DNA of 64,000 nt from Oscillospiraceae bacterium (GTDB lineage Bacteria > Bacillota > Clostridia > UMGS1810). Shown here in pieces: positions 25,695-32,775 of the stretch. Under the pieces are notes generated by a model. It was not told where the DNA came from. It ran no database searches and worked only from the letters and a program-made list of their open reading frames with translations. How positions within the stretch are numbered: position 1 is the first letter of the stretch; each line of letters starts with the position of its first letter. The stretch is from positions 28,498-92,497 of the forward strand of contig SVJM01000004.1 in NCBI GenBank assembly GCA_015068975.1, read 5' to 3'. A program made the translations under genes and the position numbers.

Positions 25695-26723
25695 ATGAGT
25701 ATGGATTTCAAACGAAAGCTTCCTATCCCTATGGAGATAAAGGAAAAATTTCCTTTAAGCTATGAAGGTTCGCAGATTAAAGCTAAGAGAGATAAGGAAC
25801 TTGCAGATATATTTGAGGGTAAGGATAACAGAATGGCACTTATCATAGGACCTTGCTCAGCAGATAATGAAGATGCAGTAATTGATTATATCCTAAGGCT
25901 CAGAAAGGTTCAGGAAAAGGTAGAAGATAAGATCTTTATCGTGCCGAGAATATATACAAACAAACCCCGTACAACAGGCGACGGATATAAGGGTATGCTT
26001 CATCAGCCAAATCCTGAAAAGGATCCGGATATGCTTGAAGGTCTTATAGCTATAAGAAAGCTTCATATGAGAGCAATCAATGAAACAGGCTTTACCTGCG
26101 CAGACGAAATGCTCTATCCAGAGAACTACAGATATCTGTCCGATGTACTTGGATACTCTGCAGTAGGAGCAAGAAGTGTAGAAAACCAGTTCCATCGTCT
26201 TGTAGCAAGTGGTATGGAGATTCCTGTAGGTATGAAAAATCCTACAAGCGGAGATATTTCTGTTATGATGAATTCCATCACTGCGGCACAGCATTCTCAT
26301 ACATTTCTTTACAGAGGCTGGGAGGTAAAAAGCACCGGTAATCCTCACGCACATGCAATACTTCGTGGTTATATGAATAAGCACGGGCAGTCAATGCCTA
26401 ACTATCACTATGAGGACCTTTTGCATCTTTGTGAAACATACGCTGAGTCAGGACTTAACAATCCTGCAGTAATCATCGATACAAACCATGCAAATTCAGG
26501 CAAGAAATACCTTGAGCAAGTGAGAATCGCAAAGGATGTAATCCACTCCTGCACACACAGTAATGATATAAAGAAGCTTGTAAAGGGCTTTATGATAGAA
26601 AGCTATATCGAAGACGGTGCACAAAAGATAGGAGAGAACATCTACGGAAAGTCCATTACAGACCCTTGTCTTGGATGGGAAAAGACAGAAAAGCTAATAA
26701 TGGATATTGCAGATCTTATATAA
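25695..26723 (+). CDS. aroF: DAHP synthase, class I
   Basis: A 342-residue enzyme joining PEP and erythrose 4-phosphate, first step of the pathway. The AroF/G/H-type motifs are visible: IIGPCSADNEDAV, YTNKPRTTGDGYKG, VGARSVENQFHR, MKNPTSGD and DTNHANSG. It belongs to the metal-dependent Phe/Tyr/Trp-sensitive class; which amino acid inhibits it cannot be read. Start ATG behind GAAAGGATGA. Last gene of the operon, followed by a strong terminator. Confidence 0.94.
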   Translation: MSMDFKRKLPIPMEIKEKFPLSYEGSQIKAKRDKELADIFEGKDNRMALIIGPCSADNEDAVIDYILRLRKVQEKVEDKIFIVPRIYTNKPRTTGDGYKGMLHQPNPEKDPDMLEGLIAIRKLHMRAINETGFTCADEMLYPENYRYLSDVLGYSAVGARSVENQFHRLVASGMEIPVGMKNPTSGDISVMMNSITAAQHSHTFLYRGWEVKSTGNPHAHAILRGYMNKHGQSMPNYHYEDLLHLCETYAESGLNNPAVIIDTNHANSGKKYLEQVRIAKDVIHSCTHSNDIKKLVKGFMIESYIEDGAQKIGENIYGKSITDPCLGWEKTEKLIMDIADLI

Positions 26724-26724
26724 A

Positions 26725-26758
26725 AACAGGGATGAATTAAGTTCATCCCTGTTTTTTA
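26725..26758. terminator. bidirectional terminator between aroF and glpP
   Basis: ACAGGGATGAA pairs perfectly with TTCATCCCTGT, T6 on the plus side and A-run on the other, serving both convergent operons. Confidence 0.92.
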
Positions 26759-27295
26759 TATATTCCAAAATTCCTTTTTGCCCGTTGATACTGCGGTAGC
26801 ACCTGATGATAGAAGCTCTGTTATCTCCTCTGTAGAATCAATAAGTCCCCCTGCTACTATTGGCATCTTAAGCTCTGATTTGAGTCTTTTTACCACCTTT
26901 GGAAGTAATCCGGGCATTATTTCTACCATATCGGGTTTGGATGAGGTGGCAGTATCTATGATTGTTTCAATGGATTGTGAATCAAGTGCAAAAAGTCTCT
27001 GTACTGTATAAAGATCTTCTTTTTTTGCAAGCTTTATAATATTTGATCTTGTACTGATTATTCCGTCTGCACCATTATCTTTTGCAAATTTTATACCATA
27101 AGCGTCTTTTCCGATTCCCTCTGCAAGATCAAGATGTATAAAGAATTTCTTTCCTGATTTGTGTGCAATCTCAGAAAGATAGTTAAGATTCATTATGTTT
27201 ACATTAAGCATAAATATCATATCTGCCTTTGACTCTGCGGCAAATTTAAGCTCTTCTTCATTTCTGACTGCTGCTATGATTCTGTTTTTGTTCAT
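26756..27295 (-). CDS. glpP: glycerol-responsive antiterminator
   Basis: A 179-residue protein of the GlpP family, a TIM-barrel-like RNA-binding antiterminator that responds to glycerol 3-phosphate in Bacillus. Diagnostic: IAAVRNEEELKFA at the N-terminus, FFIHLDLAEGIGKD, DGIISTRSNIIKLAK, LFALDSQS, MPGLLPKVV and PIVAGGLI. Start ATG behind GGAGAAA. It is the last gene of the glp operon whose leader carries a matching attenuator (30357-30414), so it likely regulates its own operon. Confidence 0.92.
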   Translation of the reverse strand: MNKNRIIAAVRNEEELKFAAESKADMIFMLNVNIMNLNYLSEIAHKSGKKFFIHLDLAEGIGKDAYGIKFAKDNGADGIISTRSNIIKLAKKEDLYTVQRLFALDSQSIETIIDTATSSKPDMVEIMPGLLPKVVKRLKSELKMPIVAGGLIDSTEEITELLSSGATAVSTGKKEFWNI

Positions 27296-27306
27296 TATAT
27301 TTCTCC

Positions 27307-27651
27307 TTATTTAAGATTCTTTGAAGAAACGATTCTACTGCCGAATACATCTTCTATTATAACATCTCCTATGGAGACAGGCAAGATGGGGGATGCATTA
27401 TTTATAATCTTCATTGCATCCATAATTTTATCCTTGGGGATAGGCTTGGAAGTTTTAACAGGGAGCAGCTCTCCTGATTTGCATCTTACAGTTGTTGTGA
27501 TTGTACGGGTAGGGTTGGTGCACTCGTTTGTTGCGTAGTTTTTGCCTCTGGGACAGGTGTTTCCGTGCACATCCATTACTTTGTTGTCTTTTAATTCTAC
27601 TGTCATATTGCATCCCATAGGGCATATGATGCATGTAAGCTCTTTTGTCAT
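27307..27651 (-). CDS. DUF1667 cysteine-rich protein
   Basis: A 114-residue small protein with a CIICPMGC cluster near residue 7-14 and a CPRG motif near residue 33, probable Fe-S or zinc ligands. DUF1667 proteins regularly accompany FAD glycerol-3-phosphate dehydrogenase-like oxidoreductases in Clostridia, and may pass electrons. The start overlaps the stop of the preceding oxidoreductase gene at 27651, so translation is coupled. The biochemical role is inferred from context. Confidence 0.85.
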   Translation of the reverse strand: MTKELTCIICPMGCNMTVELKDNKVMDVHGNTCPRGKNYATNECTNPTRTITTTVRCKSGELLPVKTSKPIPKDKIMDAMKIINNASPILPVSIGDVIIEDVFGSRIVSSKNLK

Positions 27652-28886
27652 TATTGTACCTCCAGTCTGAGAGTAAGCTCCTGAGTATTTTCAAGGTCGT
27701 CGCTTTTTATCCGGATACTTTCCATTTCACCCGGTGCAAGGGCAGGTTTCTTTTTGGACAAGATAACCTGATCGTTTTTAAGTACCATGATTGTAGCATT
27801 TTTAAACACATCGGATACTCTGAAATAGATTGTAGTATCCTTTTTCTCTGTAATCATCTGAGGAACAGAGTAACGGATTTTTCCGTCTGTGGTTATTTTT
27901 ATGGATGTATTTTTTTCGTTTTTGCTCTGTATATATTCTGCGGCACTTATCCCTGCGATTTCTGACTCTTGGGAAACATAGTCCACAAGATCATGCACAT
28001 GAAGTACATTTCCACAGGCAAATATGCCATCTGCTGATGTTTGTCTGTTCTGATCCACTACAGGTCCGCCTGTGATGTTATCCAATTTTACAGAGGCATA
28101 TTTTGACAGTTCATTTTCGGGGATAAGACCTACAGACAAAAGGAGAGTGTCACATTCTATGTATTCTTCTGTGCCTTCTATCGGCTTTCTGAAGTTATCT
28201 ACTTTTGCTATTGTAACACCCCGCAGTCTTTCTTTGCCATGTATCTCTGTTACTGTATGGCTGAGTTTGAGAGGAATATCATAGTCATCAAGGCATTGTA
28301 CGATATTTCTCTTAAGTCCGCCTGAATAGGGCATAAGCTCACACACTGCTTTTACCTTTGCACCCTCCAATGTCATTCTTCTTGCCATTATAAGACCGAT
28401 ATCGCCCGAGCCCAAGATGACAATATTCTTTCCGGGGAGATATCCCTCCATATTCACAAGCTTTTGTGCAGTACCCGCACTGTATATTCCTGACGGGCGT
28501 GTACCCGGGATATTAAGAGCACCCTTTGAACGTTCACGACAACCCATAGCAAGAATGACTGCCTTTGCTTCTATGGTGAAAATCCCTTTTTCACTATTGG
28601 TAGCAGTTATTACTTTGTCTCTTGATATATCTGTCACCATAGTATCAAGCATTATCTTTATGTCTGTATTTCTTACAAGCTCTTCATATTTGTACGCATA
28701 TTCAGGTCCTGTAAGCTCTTCACCGAATTTGTGCAGACCGAAGCCGTTGTGTATGCATTGCTGAAGAATTCCTCCAAGGGAACTGTCACGCTCAAGTATA
28801 AGGATATCACGGATGCCTTTCTGATATGCAGCATATGCCGCACTCATTCCTGCAGGACCTCCGCCGATTATAACAAGGTCTGTCAT
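27651..28886 (-). CDS. FAD/NAD-linked oxidoreductase of the glp operon
   Basis: A 411-residue flavoprotein of the pyridine nucleotide-disulfide oxidoreductase fold. FAD motif GGGPAGMSAAYAA near residue 8, a second dinucleotide motif VILGSGDIGLIMARRM near 157, and a third GIFACGNVLHVHDL near 285. It resembles the second subunit in GlpA/DUF1667 systems. The last about 75 residues form a beta-rich extension. It overlaps both neighbours by a few bases, so the three proteins are probably made together and form one complex passing electrons from glycerol 3-phosphate. Confidence 0.87.
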   Translation of the reverse strand: MTDLVIIGGGPAGMSAAYAAYQKGIRDILILERDSSLGGILQQCIHNGFGLHKFGEELTGPEYAYKYEELVRNTDIKIMLDTMVTDISRDKVITATNSEKGIFTIEAKAVILAMGCRERSKGALNIPGTRPSGIYSAGTAQKLVNMEGYLPGKNIVILGSGDIGLIMARRMTLEGAKVKAVCELMPYSGGLKRNIVQCLDDYDIPLKLSHTVTEIHGKERLRGVTIAKVDNFRKPIEGTEEYIECDTLLLSVGLIPENELSKYASVKLDNITGGPVVDQNRQTSADGIFACGNVLHVHDLVDYVSQESEIAGISAAEYIQSKNEKNTSIKITTDGKIRYSVPQMITEKKDTTIYFRVSDVFKNATIMVLKNDQVILSKKKPALAPGEMESIRIKSDDLENTQELTLRLEVQ

Positions 28887-30322
28887 ATGTTTTCTACCTC
28901 CTTAGTTCTCATTGTTACAAGAGTTGAAGAGCCGCCCTTTTTGGTCACTGATTCATATGGAATATTCATTTCATCAGATATAAGTCGCATAATATACGGA
29001 GTACAGAATCCACCCTGACATCTGCCCATCTGTGCTCTTGTGCGACGTTTCACTCCGTCAAGGTCATAAGCCTTGGGATTTGTTCTTAGCGCTTCAAGGA
29101 TTTCGCCTTCTGTTACACCTTCGCAACGACAGATGATTTTGCCGAAGGATTTATCCCTTTTTATAATCTCATTTTTTTCTTCCACTGATGCTGATCTGAA
29201 ATGATGCATAGGCTTTCTTATTGGGTTAAAGTCCTTCTTTTCTGTAAGTGTACCAAGCTTTTCTTCTATCATGTCTTTTACCATTTCTGCTATTGCCGGA
29301 GATGCGGTAAGCCCGGGTGATTCGATACCTGCCACATTTATAAAGCCGTCGATTGGGGAATTAATTATAAAGTCACCTGTGTCACCTGCGGCACGAAGTC
29401 CACAGAACGACGTAATAGTTTTGTTATATGGTATTCCCTCTAGGTTTTCATTGGCTTCCCTTATAATGTTTGCAAAGCCATTTTGTGTTGTGCTTTTGTC
29501 CTCTTTGTCGGTAATGTTTTCTGAAGTAGGACCTGTGAGAAGGTTTCCATCAACAGTTGGAGTTACCAGAATACCTTTGCCCATTTTTGAGGGTGTTCTG
29601 AAAATTGTATGTGAAACGATGCTTCCGCACTCTTTGTCAAGAAGTATGTATTCCCCTCTTCTTGGGGTGATTTTGAAGGATGTATCGCCAATCATTTCTG
29701 CGATTTTATCTGCGAAAAGTCCTGCCGCATTTATAACTAATTTTGCTGCTACAGTTTCAATTTCTGATGATACTTCATATCCTTTATCTGTTTTTGTGAT
29801 TTTTTCTACACAGAAATTTCTTTTAAACGTTGCACCGTTGTCCATAGCATTTCCTATAGCTGCGATAGTAAGCTCATATGGGCATATGATAGCGCCTGTA
29901 GGGGCATATAGTGCACATATCACACTGTCAGATATATTTGGCTCTATGGCTTTGAGCTGTTCTTTTCCGAGGATTTTTAATCCGTCAACGCCGTTTTTGA
30001 TTCCTCTTTCTAAAAGGGATTCTATGGTTTTTCTGTCTTCTTCATTAAATCCTATTACAAGTGAGCCATTATTTATATATTTTACTCCAAGCTCATCTGT
30101 GATTTTTTTCATCATTTTTGAGCCTTTTACATTGAGCTTTGCCTTAAGGCTTCCTTCTTTAGCATCAAAGCCTGCGTGGACTATGGCAGAGTTTGCCTTG
30201 GTAGCACCGCATGCCGCATCGTTTTCTTTTTCAAGGATGCATACATCAAGACCGAAGCGGCATAGTGTCCTTGCAATCATGGCACCGGTTACACCTGCAC
30301 CGATTACAGCTACATCATACAT
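28883..30322 (-). CDS. glpA: glycerol-3-phosphate dehydrogenase-like FAD protein
   Basis: A 479-residue FAD oxidoreductase of the DAO fold with FAD motif VIGAGVTGAMIARTL (residues 5-19) and a C-terminal BFD-like [2Fe-2S] domain with CRCEGVTEGEI and CQGGFCTP cysteines. It is the anaerobic G3P dehydrogenase type (GlpA-like), oxidising glycerol 3-phosphate to dihydroxyacetone phosphate. Start ATG 30322 behind AAAGGAGGAAG. First gene of the operon; its leader contains a GlpP-type attenuator. A related 2-hydroxyglutarate-type oxidoreductase is the main alternative, made unlikely by glpP in the operon. Confidence 0.86.
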   Translation of the reverse strand: MYDVAVIGAGVTGAMIARTLCRFGLDVCILEKENDAACGATKANSAIVHAGFDAKEGSLKAKLNVKGSKMMKKITDELGVKYINNGSLVIGFNEEDRKTIESLLERGIKNGVDGLKILGKEQLKAIEPNISDSVICALYAPTGAIICPYELTIAAIGNAMDNGATFKRNFCVEKITKTDKGYEVSSEIETVAAKLVINAAGLFADKIAEMIGDTSFKITPRRGEYILLDKECGSIVSHTIFRTPSKMGKGILVTPTVDGNLLTGPTSENITDKEDKSTTQNGFANIIREANENLEGIPYNKTITSFCGLRAAGDTGDFIINSPIDGFINVAGIESPGLTASPAIAEMVKDMIEEKLGTLTEKKDFNPIRKPMHHFRSASVEEKNEIIKRDKSFGKIICRCEGVTEGEILEALRTNPKAYDLDGVKRRTRAQMGRCQGGFCTPYIMRLISDEMNIPYESVTKKGGSSTLVTMRTKEVENI

Positions 30323-30356
30323 AAAATACTTCCTCCTTTATTTTGCAACAAAAAAA

Positions 30357-30397
30357 GACGCACCAAAATAAACCTTATAAGTTTATTTCGATACGTC
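30357..30397 (-). terminator. leader terminator (attenuator) of the glp operon
   Basis: On the minus strand GACGTATCGAAATAAAC pairs with GTTTATTTTGGTGCGTC (several G-U pairs), followed by seven T. It lies inside the leader, between promoter and glpA, so it must be bypassed for expression. Confidence 0.82.
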
Positions 30398-30414
30398 TCC
30401 GATTCTCTGTATCG
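30389..30414 (-). promoter_or_regulatory. antiterminator hairpin, probable GlpP target
   Basis: On the minus strand CGATAC pairs exactly with GTATCG around a 14-nt purine-rich loop (AGAGAATCGGAGAC). The 3' arm GTATCG is also part of the 5' arm of the leader terminator, so the two structures exclude each other. GlpP stabilising this hairpin would allow readthrough. The structure is seen; GlpP binding is inferred. Confidence 0.75.
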
Positions 30415-30419
30415 TGGCA

Positions 30420-30448
30420 ATTATAGCATTTCTTAAATTAATTGTCAA
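30420..30448 (-). promoter_or_regulatory. promoter of the glp operon
   Basis: On the minus strand a perfect TTGACA (30448-30443), 17-bp spacer and perfect TATAAT (30425-30420). It begins 7 bp after the asnA stop codon, and the start site falls at the edge of the antiterminator. Confidence 0.88.
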
Positions 30449-30454
30449 GTAAAA

Positions 30455-31465
30455 CTACAACAACTGTATTCCGTTTTCTTTGCAAAGTCTGATGGTTTCT
30501 TCATCCCATACAGATGCCTGTACCTCGCCCACGTGAGCCTTGTGAAGGAAATACATACACATTCTTGACTGTCCTATTCCTCCGCCCATTGTGTAGGGAA
30601 GCTCCTGATTGAGGAGTGCTTTCTGGAATGGAAGCTCTGCGTTCTTTTCCATACCGCGGATTTTTAACTGTTTCAAAAGAGTTTCTTCGTCTACTCTTAT
30701 GCCCATACTTGAAAGCTCAAGTGCAATATCAAGTACAGGATAATATACAATGATATCACCGTTAAGTGACCAGTCGTCATAGTCAGGTGCTCTTCCGTCA
30801 TGGATTTCTCCTGATTTGAGTGCTCCGCCAATCTGCATAATAAACACAGCACCCTTTTCTTTTGCGATAAGGTATTCTCTCTCTTTGGAAGTTTTATCAG
30901 GATACATATCCTCAAGCTCCTGAGTGGTCACAAAGGAGATTTCCTTGGGAAGCATTACCTTTTCTCTGAAATCATATTCTGTTGCAATATATCTTTCTGT
31001 ATGCTTCAAAGAATTATATATACATCTTACTGTTTCCATAAGTGTATCCATGGTTCTGTCTTTTTTGTCAATGATTTTTTCCCAGTCCCACTGGTCTACA
31101 AATACTGAATGGATATTGTCTGTATCTTCATCACGACGGATAGCATTCATATCTGTATAAAGGCCTTCGTTTCTTTTGAATCCGTAGTGCTTCAAGGCAA
31201 ATCTTTTCCACTTGGCAAGTGAGTGAACAATTTCGTATTCACCTTCCACACTTTTAAGATCGAAGCTTACAGGTCTTTCTACACCGTTTAAGGTGTCATT
31301 AAGTCCTGAATGTGAGTTTACAAAAAGAGGTGCGGATACTCTTGTAAGGTTTAGCTGTATAGCAAGATCCCTTTCAAAAAAGTCCTTTACCTTTTTAATA
31401 GCTACTTCTGTTTGTCTTAAGGACAAAAGTGATTTATAATCTTTTGGAATAATCAGATTTCTCAT
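30455..31465 (-). CDS. asnA: aspartate-ammonia ligase (asparagine synthetase A)
   Basis: A 336-residue ATP-dependent enzyme making asparagine from aspartate and ammonia; structurally a class II aminoacyl-tRNA-synthetase-like fold. Recognised by [11 protein letters not shown], the [25 protein letters not shown] region (about 70-90), [24 protein letters not shown] and the C-terminal [14 protein letters not shown]. Length matches the family. Start ATG behind TTGGAGGA. No terminator is seen between it and the glp promoter 7 bp downstream, so some readthrough into the glp leader is possible. Confidence 0.96.
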   Translation of the reverse strand: MRNLIIPKDYKSLLSLRQTEVAIKKVKDFFERDLAIQLNLTRVSAPLFVNSHSGLNDTLNGVERPVSFDLKSVEGEYEIVHSLAKWKRFALKHYGFKRNEGLYTDMNAIRRDEDTDNIHSVFVDQWDWEKIIDKKDRTMDTLMETVRCIYNSLKHTERYIATEYDFREKVMLPKEISFVTTQELEDMYPDKTSKEREYLIAKEKGAVFIMQIGGALKSGEIHDGRAPDYDDWSLNGDIIVYYPVLDIALELSSMGIRVDEETLLKQLKIRGMEKNAELPFQKALLNQELPYTMGGGIGQSRMCMYFLHKAHVGEVQASVWDEETIRLCKENGIQLL

Positions 31466-31499
31466 TTTAAAAATCCTCCAACTAAATTTACACCAATAT

Positions 31500-31528
31500 A
31501 TAATACCACTAATTTAAAAGTAAATCAA
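31500..31528 (-). promoter_or_regulatory. promoter of asnA
   Basis: On the minus strand TTGATT (31528-31523), 17-bp spacer, TATTAT (31505-31500). The resulting leader is only about 30 nt, too short for a T-box. Confidence 0.6.
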
Positions 31529-31617
31529 GCAAATTTTTGGCAATTTTCGAAGAGAATATAAATAATGATGCGATTTAAAGGTAAGAATATACATATAAAT
31601 TGATGGAGGATGATATT

Positions 31618-32706
31618 TTGATTAAATACAGTGATAAATATTTTGATGCGAAATCCTCAGTATACAACAAAAGCCTGTCTGAGCTTTCTGCAAGGCTTAT
31701 GCTCATTTCTCACAACAAAAGAGAGATGAGGGAGTTTTTTGAAGATAACGGATTTGAGTGTCGGTTTGTCAATTATCACAGTACAAAGAAGCCATCTTAT
31801 TCTGTAGGGTTTGCAATAGGGTGGAAAAAAAGCAAAAAAATGGGAGATATATGTATAATATCCATAAGAGGCACTGTAAAGGGAGAGTGGTATTCAAACT
31901 TTGATCTCTTTGAAAGAAACAACTCTGAATTTGATAAGCATATGGGGTTTTTCGGTGCGGCAGAGGATGTGATAGATGAGTGTGACAGACTGTTTTCTGA
32001 GAGAAATAATGTGCACTTTCTTGTGACAGGTCATTCAAGAGGTGGAGCGGTTGCAAATATTGTTTCATATGTGCTGTCGGAAGAAAAGGAATATACAAAA
32101 AAGGACCTTGTATTCGGAATCACTCTTGCTTCGCCCAATGTTTCAAAATCAATTGATACAGAAATGAACAATATATACAACTTTGTAAATAAGGATGACA
32201 TTATAACACTTATTCCTTTGAATGTCCACAATTCCCCCTGGGCATACAAACGCTATGGAGAAACAATCCTAATGGATATTAACTCAGGAAACAAAAGACT
32301 CAACAAGCTTATTATAAAGTACTATCAAAGGATTACGGGAGAAGAATTTGTACCTATAGAAGAAGGAGATACAGATGATGTGATTGAAAGTGTATTGACC
32401 CTTTCTCCTGCACCATCAGATTATTATTCCAGAAAGAGCCATGCATTTCTTAAAAAGAAGGTAAGTATGTATGATTATTTCAGGCAGGGTATTCTTAAGA
32501 TACTGTCAGGCAATTCTCCTCTCTCGGGTGGGGTGTTTCTTCATCAGACAAAAAGGGGAGCTTACTCAACAGTGACGGAATACCTTATGAAATATGCCTC
32601 AGGAGAAATAAACTGTGACAGTCCATATGCCAAAGGAATAGAATGTAATCATTGCAGGGAGCTGTATTATTCTTTTGTTAAGGCGTACAACAAGCACACA
32701 TACTAA
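31618..32706 (+). CDS. lipase class 3-like alpha/beta hydrolase
   Basis: A 362-residue protein with the nucleophile elbow VTGHSRGGAVAN (Ser at about residue 140) and IISIRGT as the likely oxyanion-strand region, typical of fungal-lipase-like class 3 hydrolases in Clostridia. A VNKDDIITLIPL stretch probably carries the acidic residue. No signal peptide. Start: GGAGGA at 31605-31610 lies 7 nt before TTG 31618, whereas the in-frame ATG 31603 overlaps that ribosome site, so TTG is preferred. Substrate (lipid ester or other) unknown. C-terminal about 100 residues contain a CxxC-like CNHC. Confidence 0.75.
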   Translation: MIKYSDKYFDAKSSVYNKSLSELSARLMLISHNKREMREFFEDNGFECRFVNYHSTKKPSYSVGFAIGWKKSKKMGDICIISIRGTVKGEWYSNFDLFERNNSEFDKHMGFFGAAEDVIDECDRLFSERNNVHFLVTGHSRGGAVANIVSYVLSEEKEYTKKDLVFGITLASPNVSKSIDTEMNNIYNFVNKDDIITLIPLNVHNSPWAYKRYGETILMDINSGNKRLNKLIIKYYQRITGEEFVPIEEGDTDDVIESVLTLSPAPSDYYSRKSHAFLKKKVSMYDYFRQGILKILSGNSPLSGGVFLHQTKRGAYSTVTEYLMKYASGEINCDSPYAKGIECNHCRELYYSFVKAYNKHTY

Positions 32707-32711
32707 AAAAG

Positions 32712-32740
32712 TTGCAATCGTATATTTTTTGTGATAAAAT
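32712..32740 (+). promoter_or_regulatory. promoter of the ltaS-like gene
   Basis: TTGCAA at 32712-32717 and TAAAAT at 32735-32740, 17-bp spacer, 36 bp before ATG 32776. Confidence 0.6.
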
Positions 32741-32775
32741 ATTCCAAAGAAATGCATATTTTTTGGAGGACATAT

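Noticed and set aside
29271..30371. Long open frame (366 codons) on the plus strand opposite the glpA-like gene
   Set aside because: It lies wholly antisense to a clear FAD enzyme with conserved motifs and has no promoter or ribosome site of its own.
31466..31599. T-box leader before asnA
   Set aside because: The promoter leaves a leader of only about 30 nt with no antiterminator or T-box sequence.
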